Shown here: in pieces, positions 23,831-35,930 of the stretch
How positions within the stretch are numbered: the first letter of the stretch is position 1
Layout: each line of letters opens with the position of its first letter
Assembly: GCF_958979055.1 (NCBI RefSeq)
Contig: NC_084894.1
Span: 23,715,616-23,779,615, forward strand
DNA: 64,000 bases
Source of the DNA: Alnus glutinosa
Taxonomy: Eukaryota; Streptophyta; Magnoliopsida; Fagales; Betulaceae
Direction: 5' to 3'
Translations under genes and position numbers: made by a program
Notes under the pieces: generated by a model
The model's database searches: none
What the model was told of the DNA's origin: nothing
Seen by the model: only the letters and a program-made list of their open reading frames with translations

Positions 23831-24596
23831 AATATCATGAATTCATATTTTTTCAGCTTTTGGTACAATTGATGATTTATATCACATTAGAATATTTTTT
23901 CAAACAAAAAACAAAAACACCCTCTAAAACACATTAACAAACAAAAATACCTGTTAAAAATGTGACTATATATATATTAGTATGATTGTCGAAACTCGAA
24001 GGCAGGAATTTGTAATCTCTGGTTTCAAGTTTTATTACACGTTTTATGAGAAGGAGAGGACCACAAGGTCTAAATGGTAATACAAAGAAATTCATGCATG
24101 ACAACCTTTTTAAGGAAACCGATCGAAACCTTATCCTTATCCTTTTTCCTTGTTCTTCCGAGCTTATCCTTAAGATAATGAAAACTAAATCAATTCATCA
24201 GATCTCTTGTAACAAAATCGAACGTCTACATATGCAAGAGCATTTATAATCCATAAGTAAAAGAATCAAATCAAAAGGAACATTTAATGCTTTCGATCTC
24301 CTCTAGTGCATTTAATAGCCAAATCTTGTTTTATCTTTTTCTTCTTTTTTTCTCGCCCAAAACGGGACAAGAATCCTCTCCATTTCATTTAGAGGGAGCA
24401 AAACTGCATAAAATTGAGTTGTCACTCAAGTATTCAACCAATACGCAAGAAAACTATTCCAATTCTCACTCAAACGACACACGGTTTTTATGAGAAAGAT
24501 CAATCGGGAATCCGAGGTTTACCAAACAAAAATAGGTCATTAAATGGCATGCCTCGAAGGGTTCTACATTATCATAAAAAAATAAATAAATAAAGG

Positions 24597-25056
24597 AGAA
24601 AAACTTCACTTAATCCTCCGGAACTTGTCACTTTTGCAATGCCACCCATTCTCTTTGGGTTTGGGGTTAAAGCAGATGGCAAATGGCTGCAATGACTTTT
24701 ATACTCTTGAAATTTTAATAAAATTCCAAATTTACCTTTAATTATAAATTAGAATTAATTTTTTTTAAAAAAAAAAAATCGAACTTGACCCGTGGGTTTC
24801 TGTGACGCACAGCCAAGCTGGCCGTGAGACAAGGCCGTGGGTCTCAACAATTTTTTTTTTTTTTGAAAAAAAATCAAAAGGTTGTATTTTGTTCATTTTC
24901 CCATTGTTCGTAATAGATTAAACTGAAAATCTTAATGGTGGGATAACATTGTAAAAAATTAAAAGTTTGATACACTAAATATATTAAAAGTTTTTTTTTT
25001 TAACTTTGGAGAAAGGACATTGTAAAAGTGATGGAAATTCAAAAGAGTTAAGTACT
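24597..25056. repeat. Diverged relative of the 23281-23721 MITE
   Basis: It starts GGAGAAAAACTTCACTTAA and ends near AGAGTTAAGTACTTTGAAG. A GC-richer patch in the middle (24780-24850) has no match in the first copy. No gene was found in the surrounding 23830-25920. Confidence 0.45.
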
Positions 25057-25940
25057 TTGAAGAATACACTAGCTGGCAGGTTTTTAGTCCGTATTGAAGT
25101 TTCCCAAATAAAAATTAAGAAAAAGAAAAAAAACCCTTGTTGTACATGTGATGTACATTTATCATTTTCCTTAAGGTAGTAGTCTTTTAGAGACTTGTGA
25201 GTGTCTCTCAAACTTTTAGTGACAACGACGTTTCGTAATGAAACATCTATATGTGGAATGTGATGATTTCAGTTCATTTTAATGTAATTATATGATTATG
25301 TGGAAATATTTTAACCTATGGTTTTATTTCTAGAAGTACTTCCAATTCAAAGTGTGTTTATAGGAAAATCTTATTGTGAATAATGTAAGAATTAACCCAA
25401 CGCGCAATGTATATACTATATAGTAGATTAAGGTCGACGTTCTTCCTGATCATCTATACATGTATGGTTTGTTGAGCCGGACGTCATAGTTTGCCTCAGT
25501 CAGTCAGTGAAGGGAATTTGGATTAATTTCAGTTATGGAGTTGACAGTACTTGACAGCTTGGAGATCACCAAACCTGACCATCCATGACATAACTTCCGG
25601 TAAGCACTAATTATTGGTGCACGGAATTGAACGACCATCAAAATTAAGAAGATCTTAATTAATTATTCTTGACTTTGGTTTGCAGAAGGGTGTGTACGTT
25701 GATTAATGCCATTTTTTGAATTTGTCCGATATGTCAATTTGTTATTGGTGGTGGACAATTAGGCACATTAACTACAAATTGTTCGCAAAAGAGTAAAATT
25801 TAATTTACTCAAGTTTAATTATGTTTTTCCACGCAACTTTGGTCATTCCAATAGCACTTACATATATCAAAACGTGTTCCATTAGCTAGGTAACAGATCG
25901 AATAAGATTTAGCTAGTTTTATAATCTTCATTGCTATGTT

Positions 25941-26110
25941 GCCACGTGCAGTGCTAATACCACGTGTCCAGATCGCCACATGGTCATTTGGACACGTCGC
26001 TGATACATTCAGCGATGTGGTCTTATAGATCACGTGGCGATCTGGCCACGTGGCTACAGTAATAACTACTGTACGTAGCCATGTGGCGATTTGCACATAT
26101 TTTTGTAGTG
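25941..26110. repeat. Imperfect inverted repeat with four CACGTG boxes and a CACTA-like end
   Basis: Left arm CCACGTGTCCAGATCGCCAC (25959-25978) and right arm, read in reverse, CCACGTGGCCAGATCGCCAC pair around a centre CGCTGA-TACAT-TCAGCG (about 25998-26014). CACGTG occurs at 25943, 25961, 26031 and 26047. The right boundary, read on the minus strand, begins CACTACAAAAATATG, like the terminus of a CACTA (En/Spm) transposon. No matching left terminus was found. Confidence 0.55.
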
Positions 26111-27004
26111 ACTTCCGCATCAAAGCAATAAACATGAAGCCAAACTGCATGCCAGATTGAGAATAATCGGCAAATATATGCATAGTGCTCTTTCAAATTT
26201 TCAAACTTTGTATTCAGTTTTTTTTTTTGGATCGCTGAGCTAAAGATCACCATCTCAATCTTTAATTTTGTTACAAAGCAATGGGTAGGATTGTGCGAAT
26301 TGCAGTCGCTGTAATCGATCCCATGCATGCATCATATTAAATCCCACATATATAAGAAGGTAGAAAAGCCACAAGGTACTGAATAGTGCTGCCTATATAT
26401 AAGAAGAGACATGATATACATCATCTCATGGTCTTCTCTCATCTTCCCGGCCACTTTTTAAAATCACCACTAAATGTGTGGAGTTCATGTGTGAGATAAA
26501 TGAACCCTACAAATTTAATAATAATTTTAAAAAATAAAATGATAGGAGAAGAACAAAAATAAGAAATGAATCATTTCTCGTATGAGAATAAGAGCCATAA
26601 TCCCACACTGGAAAAGAGCGGATGATGAATTTCAATTCAATCCCTAAGTATATATATAGGTATTAGTACTAAGTATATTAGTGGGTTTAACCCAAGTGAG
26701 GTTTCAACAATTCATCCTATGTGAGACTTCTTCAATCCAAAGGAAATCATACTTTCTGGTTAATGCTATTAATTGTAAGCTGTTCAATTGAGAAGGTAGC
26801 ACACAAAATCTTATTAACAATGCGTTAGAACCAACATATATATATATGTATAGAACACCGGCCGGAGAATAACCCAAAGGAAATCAGACTTTCTCAGACT
26901 TGGACTGAGAGCACACATGCAGGAAAATGGCAGCCAACAGGCCAAAGAAATTACATAACATATCATAAATTATACACCATCATCACCAAGAAAACTCAAT
27001 ATAG
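26111..27004. other. Spacer downstream of ZIP2
   Basis: No gene was recognised. Around 26590-26740 an AATCCCACACTGG start with a later TATATATATAGG resembles a short LTR-type repeat. The ZIP2 3' UTR should lie in the right-hand part. Confidence 0.4.
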
Positions 27005-29034
27005 TTACGTGTCCCAGATCATAACAACCGCTATAACACCCACTCCAAGAAGCACAGCAAGAAATTTGAAGAAGGGACCGTCAAAATAACATTCAGACTG
27101 CGGTTTGAAGCCTTTAGCGATGAGATGGTTGATGGCAACATAGACGAAAACCCCGCAAGCAATGCCCATTGAGATAGCAAAGAGCCAATCAGCTGCTGCT
27201 CCTTGAGTCGTGGCATCAATAGCAATGCCTATTCCTACTCCAATGGGGCTAGATATAGCAAACGCAAAAGAATAAGCTGCTGTTATCAGAAATGGCCTCT
27301 TTGGCAGCATCTTGAGCAGTGCTATTCCCATTGCAATGGCTGCGAAGAGTTTGTGCAACGATATTGTCCACAGGTTCTTCCATGCATCACCTTCAGTAGC
27401 TGAAATTTTATTTGGGAGGAGGGATATTGTAGTTAAGATTAATGCTAAACGAAAACATTACTCATATTTCGAACTCAATTATAGAAATTAAGATCAAAAC
27501 CAACCAAACACAACTTGATTTGTTATATTAGTATTGAATTACATTGTTCGATGTATAGGAGTGGCAATTCGTGTTCGCATCTCGAATTCGAGTAATGTTA
27601 GACATAAATATAAGATTATATAGGTTAATCATAATGGAATGTGAAAAGTTTGACATATTAGAACCCGTATAATGGGATGCGGGAAGTTTGGCACACTGCA
27701 ATTAATAGGGATCTATGCTGTAAATGGGGTCTGACAGATAGAATTTTATATTGCTGAGATGCTCATGTGTTTCTTTGGTTCTTCTGATCGAGTTGCAGAT
27801 TTGTAGTTGCATGTAAGTTTTGCATTTCATTTTTATGGTCTTTTCTAAATTACTGATGTATAGTTGGCTTAATAGTTAATACCCTGAGGTTTGTAGTAGG
27901 AGCTTGGAGTTTGGTTGCTGACTAGCAACTGTGTACCATATATTTTTCTTGTGTCTTATACTGTCTCGTTGTTTTCTTTTAATTGAAAGCCTATTCATAA
28001 AAAAGAAAAAAAAAACAACTAAACACAACTTGATTTGTTGTATAAGTAGTACTTGCAATTATATATATGGTTTGATGTAAGGTGGCGATTCGTGTTCGCG
28101 TGTTGAGTTCGAATCGTGTCAAGTATAGGTATAAGCTAGTTTATATAGTTAGATTAATCATAATTCGACTTATTTAATTAAATGAGTCAGATCTCTTAAC
28201 TATAATATATTAATTTCGTATTGAATTTGCGTTAAATTCGCGAATCGATTCAAAAAAATTCAGCCCTAGCTCGTACTTTTTCCATGACATATCAATTAGA
28301 ACTCAAAGGAGTGTAAGATGGATATAATCGGTTGAATATGGAGAAGACCAACTGATCAGGAATACATATTTCTTATGTAAAAGAATGTGTAGTAAAAAGA
28401 AAAAACTCTATCGATCATTTACGTACGTACCTGCAACTCCCACGGCAATACCCTCGAATATGGAATGAAAACAAAGGGCGAGGATGAGTAGCATGGTGTC
28501 TCCAAAATTCGTTGTCCTCATGAAGGATGAGCTGAGATCCATATGCACCTCTTTAGGTTGCTCTTCGGGTGTTCTTCCTTCCTCCACAACGAGAACTCTA
28601 GCTTCTCCTCTGCCACGATTTATAACAAAAGCCACTACGCAATCCCCAAGCATTGTCAGAAGATAACCCGACGACGCAAGCATGAATGCAAAAGGGTATG
28701 TTTTAGTCGTCAGGTCGGCAAACTTGCCCGCAGAATCGCTCAAGAAATGCATCAGAGAGGTCCCCAAGAAAACCCCGCCGGCAAACTGCGTACCCAGAAG
28801 AAGAAAGCTCTCGTTCCACCGGCAGAAGTAAGGGGAGACGCCGGCTGAAAAAGTGCTCACTAGGAGAATTATCAAACACCATACTTTCACCAGAATCAAG
28901 TGCTTCGAGTGCAAATCTACGTTGTCTGTACCGCTGCTATCACCATGCCCTTTGATCAGGGACAGCTGGAGGAGTAGGAGAGAGAGAAGTAAAGAGGTTG
29001 ACTTTAGGGTTTTGATGGAGGAGATGGAAGCCAT
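27005..29034 (-). CDS. ZIP2: ZIP-family divalent metal transporter, ZIP2-like
   Basis: ZIP2-type proteins move Zn, Mn or related divalent ions into the cytosol; plant ZIP2 is a membrane carrier. Two exons on the minus strand (29034-28431 and 27399-27005, GT-AG, phase 1) encode 332 residues. An N-terminal signal-like hydrophobic segment ends near GHGDSS. Several membrane segments follow, among them [22 protein letters not shown]4 carries the metal-site signature [17 protein letters not shown] and TM5 carries [16 protein letters not shown], each with the conserved His. The variable cytosolic loop (about residues 145-175) is short and lacks the usual His-rich stretch. The C-terminus, [11 protein letters not shown], matches the end typical of ZIP2. 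The intron (about 1.03 kb) contains a repeated AT-rich element. Confidence 0.95.
27470..28265. repeat. Pair of direct repeats in the ZIP2 intron
   Basis: About 130 bp starting ACACAACTTGATTTGTT at 27509 recurs at 28023, and both copies continue through ATTCGTGTTCGCG-like and GATTAATCATAAT motifs. The second runs on to an end reading AATTCAGCCCTA. They look like copies of one dispersed non-coding element also hinted at near 3110-3330. Confidence 0.55.
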
Positions 29035-29040
29035 GGATGG

Positions 29041-30960
29041 ATAGGATCCAGAAACTCTCTCATGTACGATTAGGTTAGGTAATGTTCGTTATATATAACA
29101 AGAACTGTGTAAATAAATACTTCCTCGATATATGCCTTCTGTTTTAATTGTAGTACAGTTTTGACTTTTCAGGATTGGAGATCGAATTGTACTACACACA
29201 CTCCTCAGAGTTAATCAACTCTCTAATTAATCAATAAATTAAACTTGTGTACTACATAATTAATAATAATTAACAATTAAAATGAAGAGCAGCTAGCAAT
29301 GGCTGGCTGGCTGGCTGGCTTCCATGAAGTTTGCGTGAGAGCTAGCTTGAAGCAATATGCGTGCCCGAGAAATCGGGAGAACTCGGGGGCGGTTCATGGC
29401 CTCCACTGGGATATTTTTTTCTCAATTGTTTTGTTTTGATGTATATATATAGTTCAAAATGTATTACGTCATTTATAATTAATCTAATGACTTAAAAACC
29501 AAATTATTCTAACTAAGGAAAGGGAAGTCATCCTCACTGATTAATCTATATAATTCCTTTTTATTTTCTTTAAACTACCTCATTTTTCTTTTTTAGTTAT
29601 GAAAAGTAACGCTATTCTTTATATCAATTTATCACACATATTTCGCGTCCGTTAATGTAGTGTGTTTTAGGGTTCATTTAGGTTTGCGATTTCAAAATAT
29701 ACGATTTGAAAACGTAATTTTTAAAAAATGTAGTTTTGACAAAATTATATTTCACCTTTAAAATTGTGCGTCATCAATAAGCACTCTCTTGCCTATGATT
29801 TTTATTTTTTATTTTTTTTGGTAAAAAAAAGTAATTCTAAACGATTTATATTTTGTGATTTGGTTTAAAATCGTACATTTTGTTTATGAAATTGTAATGT
29901 CAAACGCGCCCTTAAGTGGCTAACACTTTTATTTTTATTTTAAAGCGGCTAACATATATGAAAAGTCACTTAAAACACGTCACATCATTTAAATGTAAAA
30001 ATGAGTGTAATAAATATGTACGAAGAGTAGCATTACTCTTTTATGTAACCACCTTCATCCTTTTTTATCTCTTTCCCTCATGTTATATTTTAAAGAAATA
30101 TGATCTTTTGTTATCCTAATACACAAAAGTAAAAGTAAAAATTACCACGTGGGCAAAAGTGTTTGAATTACACAACAAATACGAGTATAAATTAAGTATA
30201 TATTTTACGAAATTTCATTTTATTTCTTGTTTTTAAACAAAAATTTAAGCAACTTTTTGTTCAAGTAAATGCTTTTTCTAAGAATCCAAATGAGTGTTAG
30301 CAATTTCTCATAAAATTTTTTGAAGTTTAGTATATCAAATATCTGCAGTGTTGCCATTAGACCCCAACCACGCCAAAATGTCAACCAATCCCAGATAGCC
30401 ACTTTGAACAACCACACGGGCTAGAAGAGAAAACGACTACCGGGGATCACTACTCCCAATAACAACCTAACTCAATCACCCATTTTTAAACGGGAGACAA
30501 TATAAATTCATCACTTATTGAGATTAGATCCCCTAAAATTATTTTGTTAGAATTTAAAAGAATTGAAATAGGTAATTGTGAGAGGCTATTTATGAGACCC
30601 ACCTGATCGGATAAGTAATTGGGTAGTCAATCATCTAAGTGGTCTCTCACAATTATCTGCCTAAATTCTCTCAAATTCGTACAAATAATTATAGAGGATC
30701 GTGATCTCACATACGAATCTATACATCTCATTTTGAAATTTAACATTAGATTTGTAGAACTCATATTAAGTCTTACAAATTCAATAATAGATTTAAAATA
30801 ATTAGATTTAAAACTTAGTTGTATGGAGATGAATAGAAGATAGTTAGAGGATGAATGTCTAACCGTCGGAAATAATTCATCTTTCCTTTTTATTACAACT
30901 TCCTTAAGATTTTTCTTAAATATTTTAAGAAATTATGCTACTCTTTGTCTTCTACTCAAA
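29041..30960. other. Upstream region of ZIP2, no gene seen
   Basis: Apart from a (GGCT)n-like patch near 29303-29320 (GGCTGGCTGGCTGGCTGGCT) and AT-rich low-complexity DNA, no feature was recognised on either strand. Confidence 0.5.
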
Positions 30961-30969
30961 TATATTTTA

Positions 30970-31358
30970 TAAGAATAATAATTGAATACCATCTAAAGAT
31001 ATAACTTTTCACCACTTTGTCTATGTGACAAGGTGGTCCCCCACTAATTTTTTAGTTTTTTTATTTTTTAAAAGAATAATGATTCAATGCCACCTAAATA
31101 TACAACTTTTCACCACCTTGCCTATGTGGCAAGGTGGTCCCCCACTACTTTTTGAGTTTTTTTATTTTTTAAAAATAAATTAAAAGTGAGGGACCACCTT
31201 GCCACATAGACAAAGTGGTGGAAAGTTATATATTTAAATAGTAATGAATCATTACTCTTTTTAAAAATAAATTAAGGTAGGAGACCACCTTGCTACATAG
31301 GCAAGGTGGTGAAAAGTTGTATCTTTGAGTGATATTCAATCATTACTCATTTTATAAT
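30970..31358. repeat. Inverted-repeat MITE made of two tandem arms on each side
   Basis: A unit with CTTTTCACCAC-TTG-CTATGTG-CAAGGTGGTCCCCCACT occurs twice in direct orientation (about 30973-31070 and 31071-31165) and twice inverted (about 31180-31260 and 31270-31358). The outer ends are inverted copies (AATAATAATTGAATACC against CAATCATTACT). The whole can fold into a long hairpin and has no coding capacity. Confidence 0.8.
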
Positions 31359-32611
31359 AGTTTTCCTTATCATTTCTATATATCATTTAAATACTTTTTT
31401 TTAAAAATAAAAAATAAAATAAAATGGTAGATAAGAAAGAAAAAAGTTATACCCTACATTCAGGGCAGCACTTTTGATTCCGTTGAATTTTTCTTATTTT
31501 GAGAAATACTCGAGAATCTATTAAAAAAAAAAAAAAAAAATACTTGATAGAATCTGTTACAGGACAAGTGACTACCTGGCCTGCGATAGATTCAGATTAA
31601 CCGTTAACATATATAGAAGACATTCAGACCAAACAAAGATTGAGAGTATAAAAACTTTAAAAAGCAGGGTGACAACTAAGAAAAGATAAGGATGAAATTA
31701 TCATTAAAATTAATGATGTTGACAATGACGCAACGCAATCAGTGATCCCAACTCTCTAACGTAATTTTTTTTTTTTTTTTTTTTTCAAAAAAAAAAAAAA
31801 TAAAGGTCCGTACGGAAGCCCGTAAGCTGTCTTTATCTTATCTAATTCCTTTGTATAGTTGACAACTTGGGAGCATTACAAAAATAAATAATAAATATTA
31901 TAAAAAAGTAATGCTACAATAATAATGTTAAAAAAACAAATCAATGTTTGATGGGTACAACGACATCAACCTAGTGAAATTTGAAATGAAAGTATAGTAT
32001 TTAAAATTACTTATAAAAGAAACCATTTTTTTTTAAAAAGAAATTCACAATTATCTCATTGTGCTGACGTAATAGTGATAACTCTCCTTTAAATCAATAC
32101 TTGGTTAAAAAAATAATAATAATTCTATGGTGGATTGACCTGTCATGTGGGATAAAAATGTGGTTTCTTATTACCAAACAGAAAAATGCCACCCCATACA
32201 CAATGCAAGTGGGACAGTTGCTTCCCTCACGAGGCCAAAATATATGGGTTCGGTAGAATTGGCTTATCTCCAGTAAAAAAGAACTAGAGATATAGTTCAA
32301 ATAAACAGTAAAGATGAGGAGATTTCCAGTTATTTTTTCACTGGCACAATCTTCACCGTTTATTTGAACCACAAGAAATCTCTAGTTATTTTTTTCACTG
32401 TGTTTAACATGAAGTATAAGCATAAAAATGTGCAGCTTAGTTGAACAATGAAGTAAATGGCAGAGGGGCTTGTAAAATGTAACCTTTTTTTATTTTGGGT
32501 AAAAAAAAAATAGATGCCCAAGTTAGGAAAAAGGCCAATCCAGAAGACTATATACATATATATTACATACATGTAAAGCATTTGCAGGCAGATGGATTGC
32601 ATAGCAAGTCA
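31359..32611. other. Spacer downstream of SDIR1
   Basis: No gene was recognised. It contains oligo-T and oligo-A runs at about 31767-31801 and probably the SDIR1 3' UTR near 32450-32611. Confidence 0.4.
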
Positions 32612-35600
32612 TTAAACGATGTCTGAACCATCTGATACACTCTCCCTGCTATCCTGCCATCCGGATCCCGCCCTGAATTTACAAACAGGGCATGTGCCTT
32701 GTTGCCGCAGCCATGGATCGATGCAATTAGCATGAAACTGCCAGAAAAACAAGCCAAATTGTGGAAATATGAAAAATAAAAATATAAAGTTCGATCAAGT
32801 AAGAAAGATTTTAGTAACAAGATTAAGGGTTAAGAAACTTCAGCATGCAAGGAAGCTGCATCTATCCCAACCCACCCAAAAAAAAGAACAAAAAGAAATA
32901 TTTTATAAATTTTAGAAATAAAATAATTTGCAATATCTTGTATATTCGTGCACAGTTAAAGATTCGGGAGATTATAGTAAAAATGTAAATCAAGAGTTAA
33001 AATTATAACCTATTGATTGTTTATATATTATTATGAGAAATGTTATACACCACACTTTTATCCCACTTTACTAATGTGGCACTGCTAATAAGCTATTCTT
33101 TAAAAAAAATAAAAATTAATAATAATTTACAAGCTAATTGGCAATGCCATATCAGAAAGGTTAGATAAAAGTGTTATGTATAGTATTACTCAATTATATG
33201 GATGGAATAATGCTATACATCAAACTTTTATCCTATTTTGTTGATGTAGCACGGTTAATCAGCCATTTTTTCAAAAAAAAAAAAAATTATAATAATTTAC
33301 AAGCTAATTGGCAATGCCATATCAGCAAGGTTAGATAAAAGTTTTGTGTATAGCATTACTCAATTATATGGAGGAAATAATGTTATATGCCAGACTTTTA
33401 TCCGACTTTGTTGATATAGCACTGTCAAACAGCTCTTAGTAATTATTTTTTTTTTTTAACAATGACTAATTGGCAGTGGTATATCAGCAAAGTGGAATAA
33501 AAAAAGTGGTTTCTAGCATTTCACATATGTATTAGGCCCCTGCAAACTTTGGAAGGAAAAAAAAAAAATTTGGGGCTTTTTTGTCATTTTGCTAATAGTC
33601 TAATCTGGCTCTTCTTAAACTAAGTTTCTGCCTTTGTCCCTATGTATTGGTAATGAAAAAACAACGAAAACTTCAAGACTGGAAATATTTGGAGATTTTG
33701 TACAGTGTGTGTGCTACACATCAAGTAGTGTTGTGGACCAGATTCAACATGGGCAGTGGACGAACCTGATGCAAACATGGCAAGCTACGAACAAGCTCCC
33801 CCCTATTAACTTGCTCCAAGCAAACGCTGCATGTCAGTTCATCTTCTGGGCCCTTTATGCTCCCATCTGCCTTTCTAGAGTCTTGCTTGGTCTGCTTGCA
33901 GAACAGAAGATTAGAAACTAAAGAAAATGCACAAAAGAGTATGTATAATAATGATGAAAGAGCACTTAATTCCACAAGCTCGTTTGGCAGAGCTGTACAG
34001 TATTCCTACCAGTTTAATTACAGGTAGATGCTGTAATTACTATAAATGGATAGAACTATCAACATCCAAAACAAACAATCTTTCAAATGCAAGTTGAAAA
34101 GAAGTAAAAAATAAAAAATAAGCTTCAATTATCACATGCTTTATTCTTATTCATTATTCAATTAAACTTGAAAAAAAATAAATAAAACCTCAGCTGGGCC
34201 TGAAGAAGATGACCCCTGTTGCGGTGATGAGCTGCCACTATCAAAAAAAAAAAAACATCATTTCAAACTATTGTCACGGTGCAATGTAGATTGGCACAAA
34301 TTTATAGGTACTTTTTGCAAAAATCAGCAGTTCTAATGGAATACAGCAATTTAGACAATATACACACACACACATATCCGTAAGCATTTCTGGAAGAATG
34401 GATTCCTCTTATCCAGGTTAGTCAAACTCCAAAATACGAGGTGCAAATAAAAGCAAGACTTTCTAAGGATCTTCTTTGTCAGCAATCATAGTCATTAAAC
34501 AAATTAAATTAATAGCAGTTTTAGTAATTAAACAAATCAAACTATTTATCCAGAGTTGCATGTTTACTATCCTTCCCCCCCGTTACTTAATGGGGTCGGA
34601 AGTTCATTCCCTTCTTCACCATAAATATTCGTTGTAATGAACAGTTAGTAACTTTCTATCAGGTGATGATACTGAGGGTAGGTTCAATACTGGATTGATG
34701 ATATCATAATCTATGAGCCATCCATATACTGATAACTGCAGACAGAAAAGAGGTTATAATATCATTTATAAACAGAACAGGTAAAGCGTATACTTACTTC
34801 TCTGAGCCAGCAACCCTATACTTGTGAACAGGTAAAGCGTTTATCTGTTCCTCGCTCATTGAAGGAGTTGTGGAAGTATTATCAGAGTCCAATGCCCTGA
34901 GAGTATCATAATCTGCACCAGAATGAACAAATAATCTCATCCACAGATAGGAATTCCACCTAAGGTGGAACCACAAACCTAGCATTGCTATGGGCATCTG
35001 CATATGCACCGCCAATTTACAAGAGGTGACCCCATCATACAAATAGAAAAAGTACATTTCAACTAAAAGGACAATACCTAAGTCATCAAACTCGCGGTCA
35101 AGAAGTGCAAGCTGGAGTCTCAGTCCTTGTAATCGTCCTCTTGTTGCCAAAGCTATTGATGGTGGCATGTGCAGTCGCAGTTCAGTATGAGCAAGCAAGC
35201 CACTTGCTGCTGCAGCATGAGCCCGCGCCTGAGCTTGAAGTTGTTGACAAGTTGCATACATCCTAAGGCTTGTGGCCATCAAAAAGACACCCACAACTAC
35301 CCAGAGCTGCATGCATGAATAAACAGGGTTACCAGCTTAAATGATGTGTATGTTTTATGCCTTGGAATCACTTACCAGAATTACAAGTACAGTACATGCC
35401 CATGTGAAATGCTTGAAGAGAACATACCAAAAAGTTTGGTGACATCTGATGAGAGTTCAAAATCATGAAAAGCAAAATAACTGTTGAACAAAGAGGTAAA
35501 GATGTAGATTAATAAATGCACTTATAAAACATTGAGTAATGGAACAGAAAAGACAGTCGAATACATTACCTGTGACAAGAAAAGCAAGTGAATTAGTATT

Positions 35601-35836
35601 AACTGGCCGAGCTGTATGAATACGCTGATAGGAAAGAGCAAAATCAGTATGGTGACAAGCTCAAAATAGCAAAATCAGAACATATAATCTAATTGAGATA
35701 CAGGTAGAAAAAAGTATGTGAAAAACGCAGACATGCACCCAGTAACATGCGGACATACCACTGCAGGTGGTTCGGGAATAAATCCTGGAAATCCGCTTTC
35801 AAGATCTGCTCTACTCCCTCGGAAAACAAAACTCAT
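32612..35836 (-). CDS. SDIR1: E3 ubiquitin ligase SDIR1 (RING-H2, membrane-anchored)
   Basis: SDIR1 is an ER-membrane RING-H2 ubiquitin ligase that promotes abscisic-acid and salt/drought responses. Eight coding exons on the minus strand are 35836-35759, 35624-35570, 35480-35428, 35306-35078, 34912-34798, 34237-34189, 33894-33766 and 32737-32612. The seventh acceptor could instead be at 33891. Together they give 277 residues, against 273 for Arabidopsis SDIR1 as I recall. The N-terminus starts MSFVFRGSRADLESGFPGF. Two membrane segments follow (LAFLVTVILLFMIL and LWVVVGVFLMATSLRM), then RLQGLRLQLALLDREFDDLDYE. The RING reads CSVCLEQV...[25 protein letters not shown], with all eight zinc ligands. 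A 5' UTR acceptor at 35931 and a donor at 38121 suggest a roughly 2.2-kb leader intron. Confidence 0.96.
33040..33525. repeat. Three tandem MITE-like units in an SDIR1 intron
   Basis: Units of about 160 bp start near 33043, 33208 and 33379 with AATG-TATAC/TATGC-CA-ACTTTTATCC and end with the inverse GG-TAGATAAAAGT...TATAGTATT. They lie in the last intron (33765-32738). Units 1 and 2 are most alike; unit 3 is more diverged. Confidence 0.75.
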
Positions 35837-35930
35837 GGTTCCAAATTCCTCTTCCTTAAGAATATACTGGATATTAGGAGATTATGCTCAAATATATCAA
35901 GTCCTATGGTATGTCTAGCAGATTACAAAA

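Noticed and set aside
25815-26328. Overlapping minus-strand ORFs of 122 and 101 codons
   Set aside because: They are translations of the CACGTG-rich inverted repeat and adjacent DNA; no known domain.
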